In this document: piece by piece, positions 1-8,884 of the stretch
How the letters are laid out: each line of letters starts with the position of its first letter
Position numbering within the stretch: the first letter of the stretch is position 1
From: Nymphaea colorata
Lineage: Eukaryota > Streptophyta > Magnoliopsida > Nymphaeales > Nymphaeaceae
Length of the DNA stretch: 34,178 nt
Direction of reading: 5' to 3'
Assembly (NCBI RefSeq): GCF_008831285.2
Contig: NW_022205255.1
Coordinates: 1-34,178, forward strand
Translations under genes and position numbers: made by a program
Notes under the pieces: model-generated
What the model was told of the DNA's origin: nothing
Database searches by the model: none
What the model saw: the letters and a program-made list of their open reading frames with translations, nothing else

Positions 1-85
1 CCAACCCAACCCCAACCCCAACCCCAACCCCAACCCCAACCCCAACCCCAACCCCAACCCCAACCCCAACCCCAACCCCAACCCC
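1..85. repeat. Left telomere, (CCCCAA)n
   Basis: About 14 tandem CCCCAA units with one CCC variant near the outermost end, followed immediately by a run of eight T. C-rich strand at the 5' end is the expected orientation for a ciliate macronuclear chromosome end. The C4A2 unit is shared by Tetrahymena and other oligohymenophoreans and differs from the C4A4 unit of spirotrichs. Confidence 0.98.
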
Positions 86-225
86 TTTTTTTTCGTTTGA
101 AATATATAAGCGAATTACATTAATAATAAATCTCCATAATATATTGTCAAGCTGAGAGCCTAAACAATAACATATAAATCAATCATCAAAGGGCTCATCA
201 GCGTAGTTCATCTGTTTATTTGCAG

Positions 226-1259
226 TCAAAAACCGCTCTTGGTTGAGATCTAATTCTCCTATGTAAAATATCGTTTGTTATGGAATTTTAATCGACTTAT
301 TTTGGGTGTAGGCTAGATCCTCCTCTCACCTAGACTCTTACGGTATGATCCTATTTTCTCCTGAAGCTCAATGGTCTTATTTTTATACTTGGTTATCAGG
401 CTACTGGCCTCTTTCTTCATCTTTGCTGCATTGATCTAAGTCTAAAGATGCTTACCTGCACTTCTTATTTCTCAGCCAATTACCGAAAGAGTCTTTCTAG
501 CTTTACCTCCTGTGCCTGTTATATCTTTCCCTCGATGACCCTGGAGACGCTTAGCTCTGCATTCTTTTCGTATTCCCTAACCATCCTGTATTTTTGTTTA
601 TTAGACTCCTAATTCTATGCCCTTTCTTCAAAAATCCTCGACTTGAAAAGTTCGCTCTGGTTGCGGACGTTATCCGCCATGCTGAGTTTCTTCCTCGAGC
701 ATAAAAGTTTGCTTAGTGCTATGTTATCTCTAGAATCCTTGACGCTATCCCTCTGTCTTCGTTTCTAGTTGTGTATGGACTCGCTGATGGACCTTAGCTT
801 GTTTTCCACTTAAATAACTTCTTCTTTCCTAACCTCTCTGATCGATTCTACTTTTTTGACTCTTCTTTCGAGGAGGGTGCAAGTTTTTTAAAATTCCTGG
901 TTGCGATGTAGGTAATATTGGCTTTGGTTCATGCTTTGATTCAATTCTTCGATCAATCTTTGCTTTTCTTTTCTAATATTGCGTACATTCTCGGCTACTT
1001 GGGGTGGCTCTTAAGTCATGAAGGTTTGATTGAATTTTTGATGCGTTCTGGGGAAGAAGACTTTTTGTTTCAGTATGAAATTCTTGAACTTGCTTCTAAG
1101 TTAATTTTGATTGATCTTGAACCGTTGCATAAAGGTTTCGTACCTGGTCTGGCTGATGGGTTGCGAGTCTCCGGATTATGAGTGGTGGCGATGGTGGGTC
1201 TGCAAGTGGAGGGGGGTGCGGATGGGCGTGGTGGCATCGTGGGGGTTAGTTGATATCAT
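226..1259 (-). CDS. Coiled-coil protein, unknown function (2 exons, 337 aa)
   Basis: Reading TAA/TAG as Glu gives one open frame from ATG at 1259 to TGA at 228-226 with one 20-nt intron (plus-strand 436-455, GTAAG...TTAG). Skipping that intron avoids an in-frame TGA just inside the next exon. The product starts with a Ser/Thr/His/Pro-rich segment (about residues 1-45). The rest is strongly charged and helix-forming (for example EKQRLIEELNQSMNQSQYY and EKTCTLLERRVKKVESIREV), typical of cytoskeletal or ciliary coiled coils. No catalytic motif was recognised. It is the first gene from the left telomere, with its 3' end 140 bp from the repeats. It is divergent from the eS24 gene across a 313-bp spacer. 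Confidence 0.75.
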
Positions 1260-1572
1260 CTTATTTTATTTTAATTAGATGTAATCGATCATTAATAACT
1301 TTATTATATTGCCATGGGGAATGAACGTAGGAAAAGGGAAGGAAGTGATGGGATCGATTTATAAAGTATATTGGATTTGGTCTATTAGAGAACTAAACGC
1401 ATGGATAAGCGTAGATTATTTATACTTAACCTCGAAAAATCGAAAAATCTACTTCCGAAAACCTTCATTTTTCTCTTCCCAAAATCCCCTTCTTTCATTT
1501 TTTTCCTATTTTATTTTTTGTTGTATTTTGCCGGATAGAATTAAAATATTGATTAAATATTATTTAATAGCT
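1260..1572. other. Intergenic spacer between divergent genes
   Basis: This 313-nt AT-rich spacer lies between the start of the coiled-coil gene (minus) and eS24 (plus) and presumably carries both promoters. It contains TTTATA-like stretches and T-rich tracts, but no motif I can assign. An apparent N-terminal extension of eS24 is open through this spacer but reads as low-complexity sequence and is not conserved-looking. Confidence 0.5.
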
Positions 1573-2019
1573 ATGACCATCACCATTAAGACCCGTCGCC
1601 TTCGCGTGAACAAGCTCTTGGCTCGGCGCGAGTTGCTTCTTGACGTCTACCACGAGGGCAAGCCCAACGTTTCCCAGAAGGACCTGAGAGAGCTGATCGC
1701 TGCCAAGTACCACTGGTAGCCCAAGAACATCGTCCTCTTCGGCTTCAGGACCGCCTTCGGAGGCAACCGCTCCACCGGCTTCGCCCTCGCCTACGACAAC
1801 CAACAATACCTTGTCAAGTACGAGCCCACCTACCGTCTCCGTCGTCTGGCCATCGTCCCCAAAAGGAACCCCAAGAGAAAGTCAGAAAAGGAACTCAAGA
1901 GAAAGATCAAGAAGTCCAGAGGCGCCGAGAAGAGAAAAGTGCTGGCCACCAGAAAGGTCGAAACCAAGGCCGATATCAAGCGTGCCAAGGACGAATACCT
2001 CAAGAAGCTCATTGCGTGA
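1573..2019 (+). CDS. RPS24: 40S ribosomal protein eS24
   Basis: 148 residues, close to the usual length of the eS24 family (about 130-150). The start [20 protein letters not shown] matches the conserved VTIRTRK...NPLLARKQ start of eS24. It is followed by [20 protein letters not shown], then [20 protein letters not shown], the family signature (FGFRTxFGGGKSxGFxLxYD), and a lysine/arginine-rich tail. One in-frame TAG (1717-1719) lies just before [11 protein letters not shown] and must be read as an amino acid; the gene ends in TGA. No intron. ATG 1573 is chosen because the upstream in-frame sequence is AT-rich and unlike eS24. Role: structural component of the small cytosolic ribosomal subunit. 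Confidence 0.96.
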
Positions 2020-2071
2020 TTGTCAAGACAATTGCTCCCTACTCATCTATGGACTATCATATATAATTACC

Positions 2072-3756
2072 ATGAGACTGCTCAAGTTGTTAAGAGCCCC
2101 TCTCGCCAAGCAAAAACCGCTCGACGCCTTCAAGACCTTCCTTGAGCACGACGCCGGCGCCTCCATCCGGCAGGCTCCACACCAGAAGGATCGCAAGTAT
2201 GTCCACGTCGAGATCTCCGAGAAATTCAAACAGCAGGAGCAGGAGCGGAAACAGATACGGTTGGAGCAGATGAAGGTGAGGAAGATGCTGCTGGAACAGA
2301 AAATTACCACAGAGTCCAAGCTGCTGACCTCTGCTGAGAGTGAGGAGCTCAGCTCCCTCAAGGGGGAAATTACATCGCTGGAGGAATTGCTGAAATCGCA
2401 GGAAAGGCAGCTGCAAAGTATCGACAGAGAGCTGGAGGAAAGCGAAGCGAGCATGGTCCTGGTGGAGGGATCCAAGAAGTTGGTGGTTTTGAACAAGATT
2501 GAATATCTTCGGCATATGAGTCGCCACCCCACCGGACTGGTCCTCCACCCATAGACTACCAAAATCATCGAAAACGTGCACTACCTAGTCAACAACAACC
2601 TCCCGGTTAGCAAATTTGTACGCATTTGATGATGCAGAAACTGTTCGAAATCATGCCTGAGCTATTCCAAACCGAAATCAAGTAGCTTGAGGAGAGCATG
2701 CAGAAGTTGATAGAGGAAAAACAACTGGATCCTGATTCTGACCCCAGTAGTAGGATTCGCTTCTTTGTGAGGCATAAGAGCAGGTTCAGACATCCAGATC
2801 AAGGTAATACATAGAATATGCAGAAACTATAGATTTGGATGAATAGCGAAGAGCTATTTTCGAGAATATGGAATAGGACATCGTCAGGTTGATGGATCCG
2901 CATATGCCATACGTGAAGTTAGTCGAGCAGGGCAAGACTCCCTTCAGGTCTACGCTTCACATGATCTCCACCCTGCTCTCCGATATCCTCGACCTCAAGC
3001 TTACTCCTGAGTAGCAGGCTCTAAAGAACACCCTGCTCGAAATAGTCAAGCTCAAAAACGTGCTGCTATCTTTATTCAGGATTTCTAGAAGTACAGTCAC
3101 GAGATCGACAAGAAGAAGATATAGCTACGATTCAAGTACATAGAGCCGCCCGAGTGGATCAAGAACCATCCCTTACTGCTGGAACGCTACGAGAAGATCA
3201 TGGTCAGATACACCAATCCAGAATAAGTCTAGCCTTCTCTCCAGCTCGAAGACACGCCCGACGATGGAGGAAGAGAGTATCTATCAAACAAACTCAATCA
3301 GCTCGTCATCGAAAAGTATCATCCCATCATCGAGGAACTGTGGAACTCAGGACGCAGGGAGGAGCTGATCGCCACTAAGAAAAAACTATAGATCACTTTC
3401 TATAACGACTCTACTCGCATCTTGGAGGAGTACAACGATATGCTGCTCTAGAAGAAGGAGAAAGAGGAGGTAATCATTCCTTGATGTAGTTTCTCAAAAT
3501 CCCCAAAAAGCCAAGAGAGATAGCTGAGGTGAAGCATGCGAGGGTGCGTCTGGACGACCTCACCAAGGCCATCGTGGTCAACAACTCCAATCCCGCCACC
3601 TACAACCTGCACTTCTTCTCCAACTTCCTCGGCATTTAGAACGAAGAGGACGCGAGGAAGCTCTTCAACAGTTTCAGCTACTTGCGCGTTCGTCAACAGT
3701 AAGAAAAAGCAATCAAAAATGTGGAATTTTAAATCATCAAATTTAGGGAGAAGTGA
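2072..3756 (+). CDS. Coiled-coil protein with possible mitochondrial presequence (5 exons, 534 aa)
   Basis: Five exons joined by four introns of exactly 20 nt each: 2618-2637, 2804-2823, 3060-3079 and 3470-3489, all GT...AG. With these removed and UAR read as an amino acid the frame is open from ATG 2072 to TGA 3754-3756. The N-terminus MRLLKLLRAPLAKQKPLDAF is basic, leucine-rich and lacks acidic residues, like a mitochondrial targeting sequence. Residues about 50-165 are a strong charged coiled coil; the rest is helical with tryptophan/proline patches (EPPEWIKNHPLLLERYEKIM). No family recognised. Possibilities include a ciliate-specific mitochondrial complex subunit or a cytoskeletal protein; neither is shown. 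Starts 52 bp after the eS24 stop, same strand. Confidence 0.8.
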
Positions 3757-3835
3757 AGATTCTGCAATGATGTATGATGTAGATATGTGGAACAGCTATG
3801 GATAAACGATATGGGGTGTTTTTGATGGTAATAAT

Positions 3836-3840
3836 AAAAA
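3836..3840 (-). terminator. Pol III oligo-T terminator of tRNA-Leu
   Basis: Five A on the plus strand, i.e. TTTTT on the tRNA strand, one base beyond the mature 3' end. This is the standard RNA polymerase III termination signal. Confidence 0.8.
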
Positions 3841-3841
3841 T

Positions 3842-3922
3842 GTAAACGGTGGGAGTTGAACCCACTATCCCATGCGGGAACAGATCCTGAGTCTGCCGTC
3901 TTGAACGTTCGACCACGTTTAC
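3842..3922 (-). tRNA. tRNA-Leu(CAG)
   Basis: An 81-nt cloverleaf on the minus strand. Acceptor stem GTAAACG/CGTTTAC, anticodon stem GCAGA/TCTGT with loop CTCAGGA (anticodon CAG, reading CUG), a class II long variable arm TCCC-GCAT-GGGA, and T arm GTGGG-TTCAACT-CCCAC. The variable arm and anticodon both indicate leucine. No intron and no encoded CCA. The D loop (GAACGTTCAA) has a single G where eukaryotic tRNAs normally have GG (G18-G19). Confidence 0.93.
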
Positions 3923-4044
3923 TTCCTACTCATTCCCACGCCAGCTCCACACTACGCCATCGGTTTTCCTTAATTTTTTATACATTTTCCCCTTCCGCTA
4001 TGCTTGAAAACATATGGTAAAAATATTTATTTAATAAATGATGA

Positions 4045-5115
4045 TCATGGAGTGATCTAGGTGGCTCTAACTGGTGGGTTTGGCTTCATGGTCTTGAAAT
4101 CAGTTCGAGGAGTAGGAGTATTATCGAGTATTTTGGTGATTTTGGCTTAGAGCTCAGGAGTCAGCTTTTCCAATAGCTATAGACTTTGCAAATATCCCTG
4201 CAACTGCTCAGCATTCTTGGGACCGATCACAACAGAATCCAGATGCTGGTATTTGATTGCCCAAGCAAGGGCCAGTTGCATCAGACTGGTATTTAGTTCC
4301 TCTGCCAATTTTTTGAGAATCAATAAGTTTTCTCTGTTCTTAGGGGTGTTGATGGGGTCAAAAAAGAGTTCCTTGTATTTGGCCAGCTGAGGAAGATTGT
4401 ATCTGGCAGTTTCATCAACTTTTTCCTCAAGATACTTGCCAGTGAGATACCCTCCAGCAAGCGGACTCCAAGCAATCAGGCCATACCTGTACTCCTTGAA
4501 CAGCCTCAAGTAGTCGATTTCTGCCTAGGTTCTGTTGAGCATATTGTAGTAGTTTTGCGCGCCGATGGGACGGTGCAAGTTGAGTCTATCGCAAATGGCC
4601 AGTGCTTCTATTACGCTGACGGCGGACCAGTTGGAAGTTGCCCAGTAGAAGGCCAATCCCTCTTCGATCACCTCATGAAAGGCACGACACACCTCCTCGA
4701 GAGGAGTGAAGTCATCGTAAAGGTGAGCGTAAACGACGTCTACGTAGTCGAGCTGCAGCCTCGCCAAGCAGCCCTTCAAGCCTTACCGAATGTGCTTGCG
4801 GTTGATGGCCATTCTTGAATTAATGTCAGCCTATGGAGCTGTGAGTATCTTGGTGGAGACGACCACATCCTCGCGTGGGACTTCCAGATTCTTGAGTATG
4901 CTTCCCAACTGTTTTTCGGCCTGGCCGCCAGAGTAAATTTACGCTGTATCGAAGTGGTTGATGCCGTTCTGCAGACAGCTCCTGATGAGCTCCTCATCGA
5001 CGGATTGTGTCTATGGTTTGAAGTTGAGCAGTTGTCCCATGGTCAGAACGGAGACCTTAAGGCCAGAGTTGCCGAAGTTGCGGTAGAGCATTTTGCCCGG
5101 CTTGACTGTTGACAT
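4045..5115 (-). CDS. Aldo-keto reductase, potassium-channel beta-subunit-like (AKR6 type)
   Basis: A single exon of 356 aa, the usual size for the family, predicted to be an NADPH-dependent (alpha/beta)8 carbonyl reductase. The N-terminal MLYRNFGNSGLKVSVLTMGQ matches the family start. Catalytic Asp and Tyr lie in NHFDTAEIYSGGQAE, Lys in VVVSTKI, and the fourth-position residue in VVYAHLYDD. FYWATSNWSA, LIAWSPLAGGYLTGKY and VVIGPKNAEQLQ are the expected cofactor-binding segments. In-frame TAA codons occupy the glutamates of FDTAEIY and RKHIREGL, which are strong evidence for UAR=Glu. Probably cytosolic; whether it partners a Kv channel cannot be told. It lies 75 bp downstream of another minus-strand gene. 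Confidence 0.93.
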
Positions 5116-5190
5116 CTTCAAGGGATATTATATTTGATGGTGAAGATATGATTGAGAAGTTCCTTAAAGATATGCAGAATCACACGGAAG

Positions 5191-6042
5191 TCAATGATTA
5201 TTAGCAATGGCGATCGGACGAAAGGCCATTCTGCTCTTCTCCTCTTCCGCCTTTCCCTCCTCTTTGGAGGCATTTTCATCATCCTCGAAGTTAATTGACT
5301 GGGCATTGGTCTAGGGGAATATCCAGCTGTTGGTGAACCTTTGCGCATTGATGCTGAAGATGGAGAGTGAGGATTCCATTTGCTCCACCTACAGGAAGGT
5401 GAGACTGGCCATCGCTCCTTTATCGTAGCTCGAACGGATTCTCTTCATGAACTTGGTCAGGTCACGTCCCACCAAGCCGATATATTCGTTCAGACAGGGA
5501 AAGAAACGGTGGAAGTAACGGCTAAACTCCTTGATACTCCTCGAGAACTCCTGCAGCGAGTAAGAGATGAGGTTATACATGCAATAGGCAGGCTCATTTT
5601 CCTTCCTATCCCTTCCTTTGGTGGGAGAGCAATCCTTTCCGGTTTCGCTCATGAGTATGGCTGCCAATTTCATGAGATACTGTCGGTAGGCATTGGCCAA
5701 TTTGTTATTGATATATTCTTCGAAGTTATCTTTGCATACTACATGAGGCAGTTTTCCCAAGGTTTCTACCACTCCTTCAATGCAGGCTACAGTAGGATAG
5801 TTCTGCAAAAGTTGATGCTGGAAACCCAGCCATTTGATTGCGACATACACGCACTTGCCTGCAGCGGTGGCCATATCTCTATCGATCTTATTGGCCAATT
5901 TGTGCAATTCGGGTGAGGCGGATGTTGTCAGTTATTCATGCAAGAGTAGCAAATACTTGGGCCTGAAGTGCAGCGTGAACTGGGCATTCCCCTTGAGGAA
6001 GGAGAGCTCGTCGAAAAGTCTGCTTACTGCCTTGTTGTCCAT
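5191..6042 (-). CDS. Unknown helical protein (283 aa)
   Basis: Open from ATG 6042 to TGA 5193-5191 with TAA/TAG read as Glu; no intron needed. The start MDNKAVSRLFDELSFLKGNA is chosen because the next upstream in-frame codons are AT-rich spacer. The body is mostly alpha-helical without membrane segments: aromatic-rich KFMKRIRSSYDKGAMA, RYFHRFFPCLNEYIGLVGRD, GKLPHVVCKDNFEEYINNKL. A long acidic linker (NFEDDENASKEEGKAEEEKS) precedes the C-terminal MAFRPIAIANNH. I do not recognise the family. It is divergent from the HTH-like gene across 257 bp and tandem with the reductase. Confidence 0.75.
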
Positions 6043-6299
6043 GCCAATATCGTTATGCTATTATTATACGCTAATTGTATTATAATTTGCAATCCATAGT
6101 TTATGAACATCACATAACATCCCTCGTCCCTGGTGCCGCCCTTCTTCCTCTCTGTAAACCCCCACCGAAAAAAAGAGACGGGATCGTTGGCGGTGTGCGA
6201 GCGGGGGGCGTCGTTGGGCAAGTGGAGAGTGGATATATAGGCTCTCGTAACTTATTTCATAATTGCATGTGGCTGCCGAACCGAAAAAATTAAAACTTA

Positions 6300-7271
6300 A
6301 TGTCTGGAGTAAAAGCACCTTACTAAAAGGTCTCAAAGACCTTCGTATTCGAGAAGGAGGAGAACATGCAATCGGTCATCGTCGATTTGGAAATCGAATG
6401 CCAGACCGACCCCATCGACCTTGCCCCCATCTTCGCGCAGTATTGCCCGCTGAGAATGGCCCGCATCACCCTTTATGACCCTGTCGCCAATCAGTTTATC
6501 CCACTGCGTAAACTGGGCGCCCATAAAGGCCTCTTCGCGCGATATTTGCTGGAGCCGTCTGTGATCTTGGTGCGCTATCGCCAAAAAGAGCCAAAGCGTG
6601 AGGGCAGCGAGGAAAGCGAGTCGGACTTCTAGGCGAACAGCGCCGAGCGTAAGGACATGCGAAGCCGCTAGCGTACGGTCGGGGAGGCCATCGAGTTGGT
6701 GAAGCGGTGGAGGGGACTGCACCTCACCTGCACCAAGCCCAACAACAACCGCAAGAAGGTTAATCTCCAGGAGGCAGCCAAGATGCTCGGCGTCAGCAAG
6801 AAGAGCCTCGATGATTACTACTGCCAGCTGAGATTGGCCGAACAGTTCGGCTTCGATTTCGAAAAGCACCTGGAGGACAAGATGGGCGTGCTCCGCAGCT
6901 TCGTCAAGGACCGCAAGGGCGCCGAGGACACCCTCAAGGCGAAACTGCACCGCCATCCTAAAAATCTACGTATAATTGAAGAATTCGAACTTGAATCCCG
7001 CCTGCTCTCCCACGCTTCCCGGAGGGGCGAGTCATCGGCCCAGGCGGGAGATTCCGCCTCGGTTAGGGCGCCCTCGGAGGCGCAGAAGAGCATTCCTGAT
7101 GACCAGAGCGCGAAGCCGAAGCAGCTAACATAGATAAACTACCTCTAATAGGAATTTTTTAGAGGATTTTAGTTTTTGTTGGACGATCCTTCCGACCCCT
7201 TCCTGGCGCTCAACAAGGATTTCAGTAAACGCGTGCTGGAGGACGAGAGTGACGGTATTCTCTTCTTTTGA
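6300..7271 (+). CDS. Protein with HTH-like AAKMLGVSKKSLDDYY motif (323 aa)
   Basis: One exon, ATG 6300 to TGA 7269-7271, with six in-frame TAG and three TAA codons. The middle region reads RKKVNLQEAAKMLGVSKKSL followed by DDYYCQLRLAEQFGFDFEKH. The first part resembles a helix-turn-helix (L-x2-AA-x2-LGVSxKSLDDYY). From memory, a KSLDDYYxQLRxxxxxGFDF block recurs in ciliate and other protist proteins of unknown function; I could not check this. Upstream is a segment with PIFAQYCPLRMARITLYDP; downstream is a Ser/Ala/Glu-rich disordered tail and a C-terminal acidic segment. Possibly nuclear or DNA-binding, but that is inference only. Confidence 0.75.
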
Positions 7272-8009
7272 GCGTGATTTAAATCAATCTAATACTCCCA
7301 AACCCTTCGGCGGGCTCTAGGGCATATCATGCAGTTGTTCTGGAGAGGAGTAATGCCATTTGGGCGGATTTATCGTTTTGGTGATTTATAGTTTGGGTGT
7401 TAGAGGCAAGGTTAAAGGAGTGAATATTTCGGCAAATGCACTTCTCATGAAAATGGGCATTAGATAACCTACAAACCCCCTTCCCAGGTTCAGATCACTA
7501 GGTCCTGCTATTGCACGGCCTTCCCTCGTCGATTTGGCTGATTCGACTATAAGTTTTGTTCTAATGCTTATAATTCTTACCACCATTTATTCGGTAGCAT
7601 AAATTGTAGCTTATTTTTGAGTCCAGAACCGGAGGATGCGTCCCTTCGGACTTCCCTTCCGCTTTCTTATAGGTAAAACCATCCCATTTCTGTGTGTTTC
7701 GGGGTTGTCGTAACCAAAAAATAAAATAAAAAAATATGGTAAATTCTACGAAAATGGCATTTTTGCTGTGGTTTCGTCGTATAGTCCCCCAAAAAAAGCT
7801 TACGAACTGATTGCCGTTATATAATATTAATTTTTGCATTTCTTTAAAGAGTTTGCTTGCATTTTTGTGGCTTTTGCCAATATTTCCATTAGGCAAAATC
7901 CGAAAACCGGCCCCATAGACAGCAGGCGGCGGTAGGAGGCGCGAGGAGTAGGGCGGTCGGAGTTCGAACAGGAAAAAATAAAAATATAAACAGTTTAAAT
8001 CCCTGCTCC
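7272..8009. other. Intergenic region without recognisable gene
   Basis: 738 nt between the HTH-like gene and the GST gene. Mixed AT-rich and GC-rich patches (GC-rich around 7910-7970). A minus-strand open frame over about 7561-8052 encodes a Phe/Tyr-rich, compositionally odd peptide and runs into the GST start, so I do not accept it. No tRNA or snRNA found; a B-box-like GTTCGAACTCC (minus, near 7970) has no cloverleaf around it. Confidence 0.5.
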
Positions 8010-8774
8010 ATGCGTCCTTACAGAAGAGAGTGTGAGTAGTAGTGCGCCCCATTGACCATCGGGTACTACCCGTTCAGAGGTAAGGCCCAGATATGTCGCT
8101 TGCTCTGCGAGTACCTCCACCTCCCTTATGTTGATCTCTTCTTCACGCCCGACCAGTGGAACAAGTTCAAGGAGGCCGAGGCGAGGGAGTGGGTAGTTCG
8201 CGAGCTGCCCTTCCTGAAAGACGATGACTTCGTGGTCACTGGCCCCGCCGGAATGGTCAGCTACGTCATCGAACGCGCAGGCAGGACCGACCTCTTCGGT
8301 CGCACCCTCGCCGATAGGGTCAAGATCGACAGCATCAAGAGCAAGCACGATCTCAGTGGCGCAGTCCTCGGCCTCATCTGCTCCGCCAGGCCCTCTCTCT
8401 CCCAAGATGAAAAGAAAAGCCTGAGTTTTTATTGGGTGAGCAAGATCGAGCCAATCCTGCGCGACTACTAGCACGAGTGTCCCTAGGAGGGGTGGTACTA
8501 CGGCTACCTGACCGTGATGGACTTTGTCATCTACGAACTGTTGAATCTGCTTTCCTCCGTCTTTACCGAAGAGGTGGGCAAATACGTCCGCCTGATGGCC
8601 TTGAGGCACCGCTTCTCCACCATCCCCGAGATCAGGAACTACGAGAACTCGAGCAGGGCCCTCGGGTAGCATTGCCCTGTACGATATTTCAGCAAATTCA
8701 AAGAGGAAAGAACAAGAAACACGCACAGACCGAACGTGGTACTGAAAGAAGCCACGCAGATGGATATCTAATGA
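8010..8774 (+). CDS. Glutathione S-transferase family protein
   Basis: 254 aa from ATG 8010 to TGA 8772-8774; the stop is preceded directly by a TAA codon read as Glu. The thioredoxin-like N-terminal domain begins TIGYYPFRGKAQICRLLCEY, matching GYWxxRGxAxxIRLLLEY of Mu/Sigma-class GSTs, with an early Tyr as the likely catalytic residue. Later, GPAGMVSYVIERAGRTDLFG fits the position of the GSH-binding Q/E-S-x-A-I segment, and YLTVMDFVIYELLNLL is the conserved C-domain helix (usually LTxxDFxxYD). Presumably a cytosolic detoxification or peroxidase enzyme. The exact N-terminus is uncertain: TTG 8052 starts the conserved domain, and the ATG 14 codons earlier is the only in-frame ATG before it. 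Converges on the membrane-protein gene with 110 bp between stops. Confidence 0.82.
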
Positions 8775-8884
8775 TCATTTCCAGTTCTTATAGCTACTAC
8801 ATGCCATAGACTAACCCTAAATACAACCAATCACGATAACTTAGCTAAATATACTTATTATGCCTATGGAGAGAAAGCAAATAA

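Noticed and set aside
918-1181. Plus-strand standard-code ORF of 87 codons near the left end
   Set aside because: It is antisense to the coiled-coil gene at 226-1259, which is open over the full length under TGA-only stop and has a consistent charged-helix composition.
7940-7985. Possible tRNA (B-box-like GTTCGAACTCC on the minus strand)
   Set aside because: No acceptor, D or anticodon stems can be folded around it in either orientation.
7561-8052. Minus-strand ORF of 163 codons upstream of the GST gene
   Set aside because: Phe/Tyr-rich, poly-A derived composition, no recognisable domain, and it overlaps the GST start; looks like spacer.
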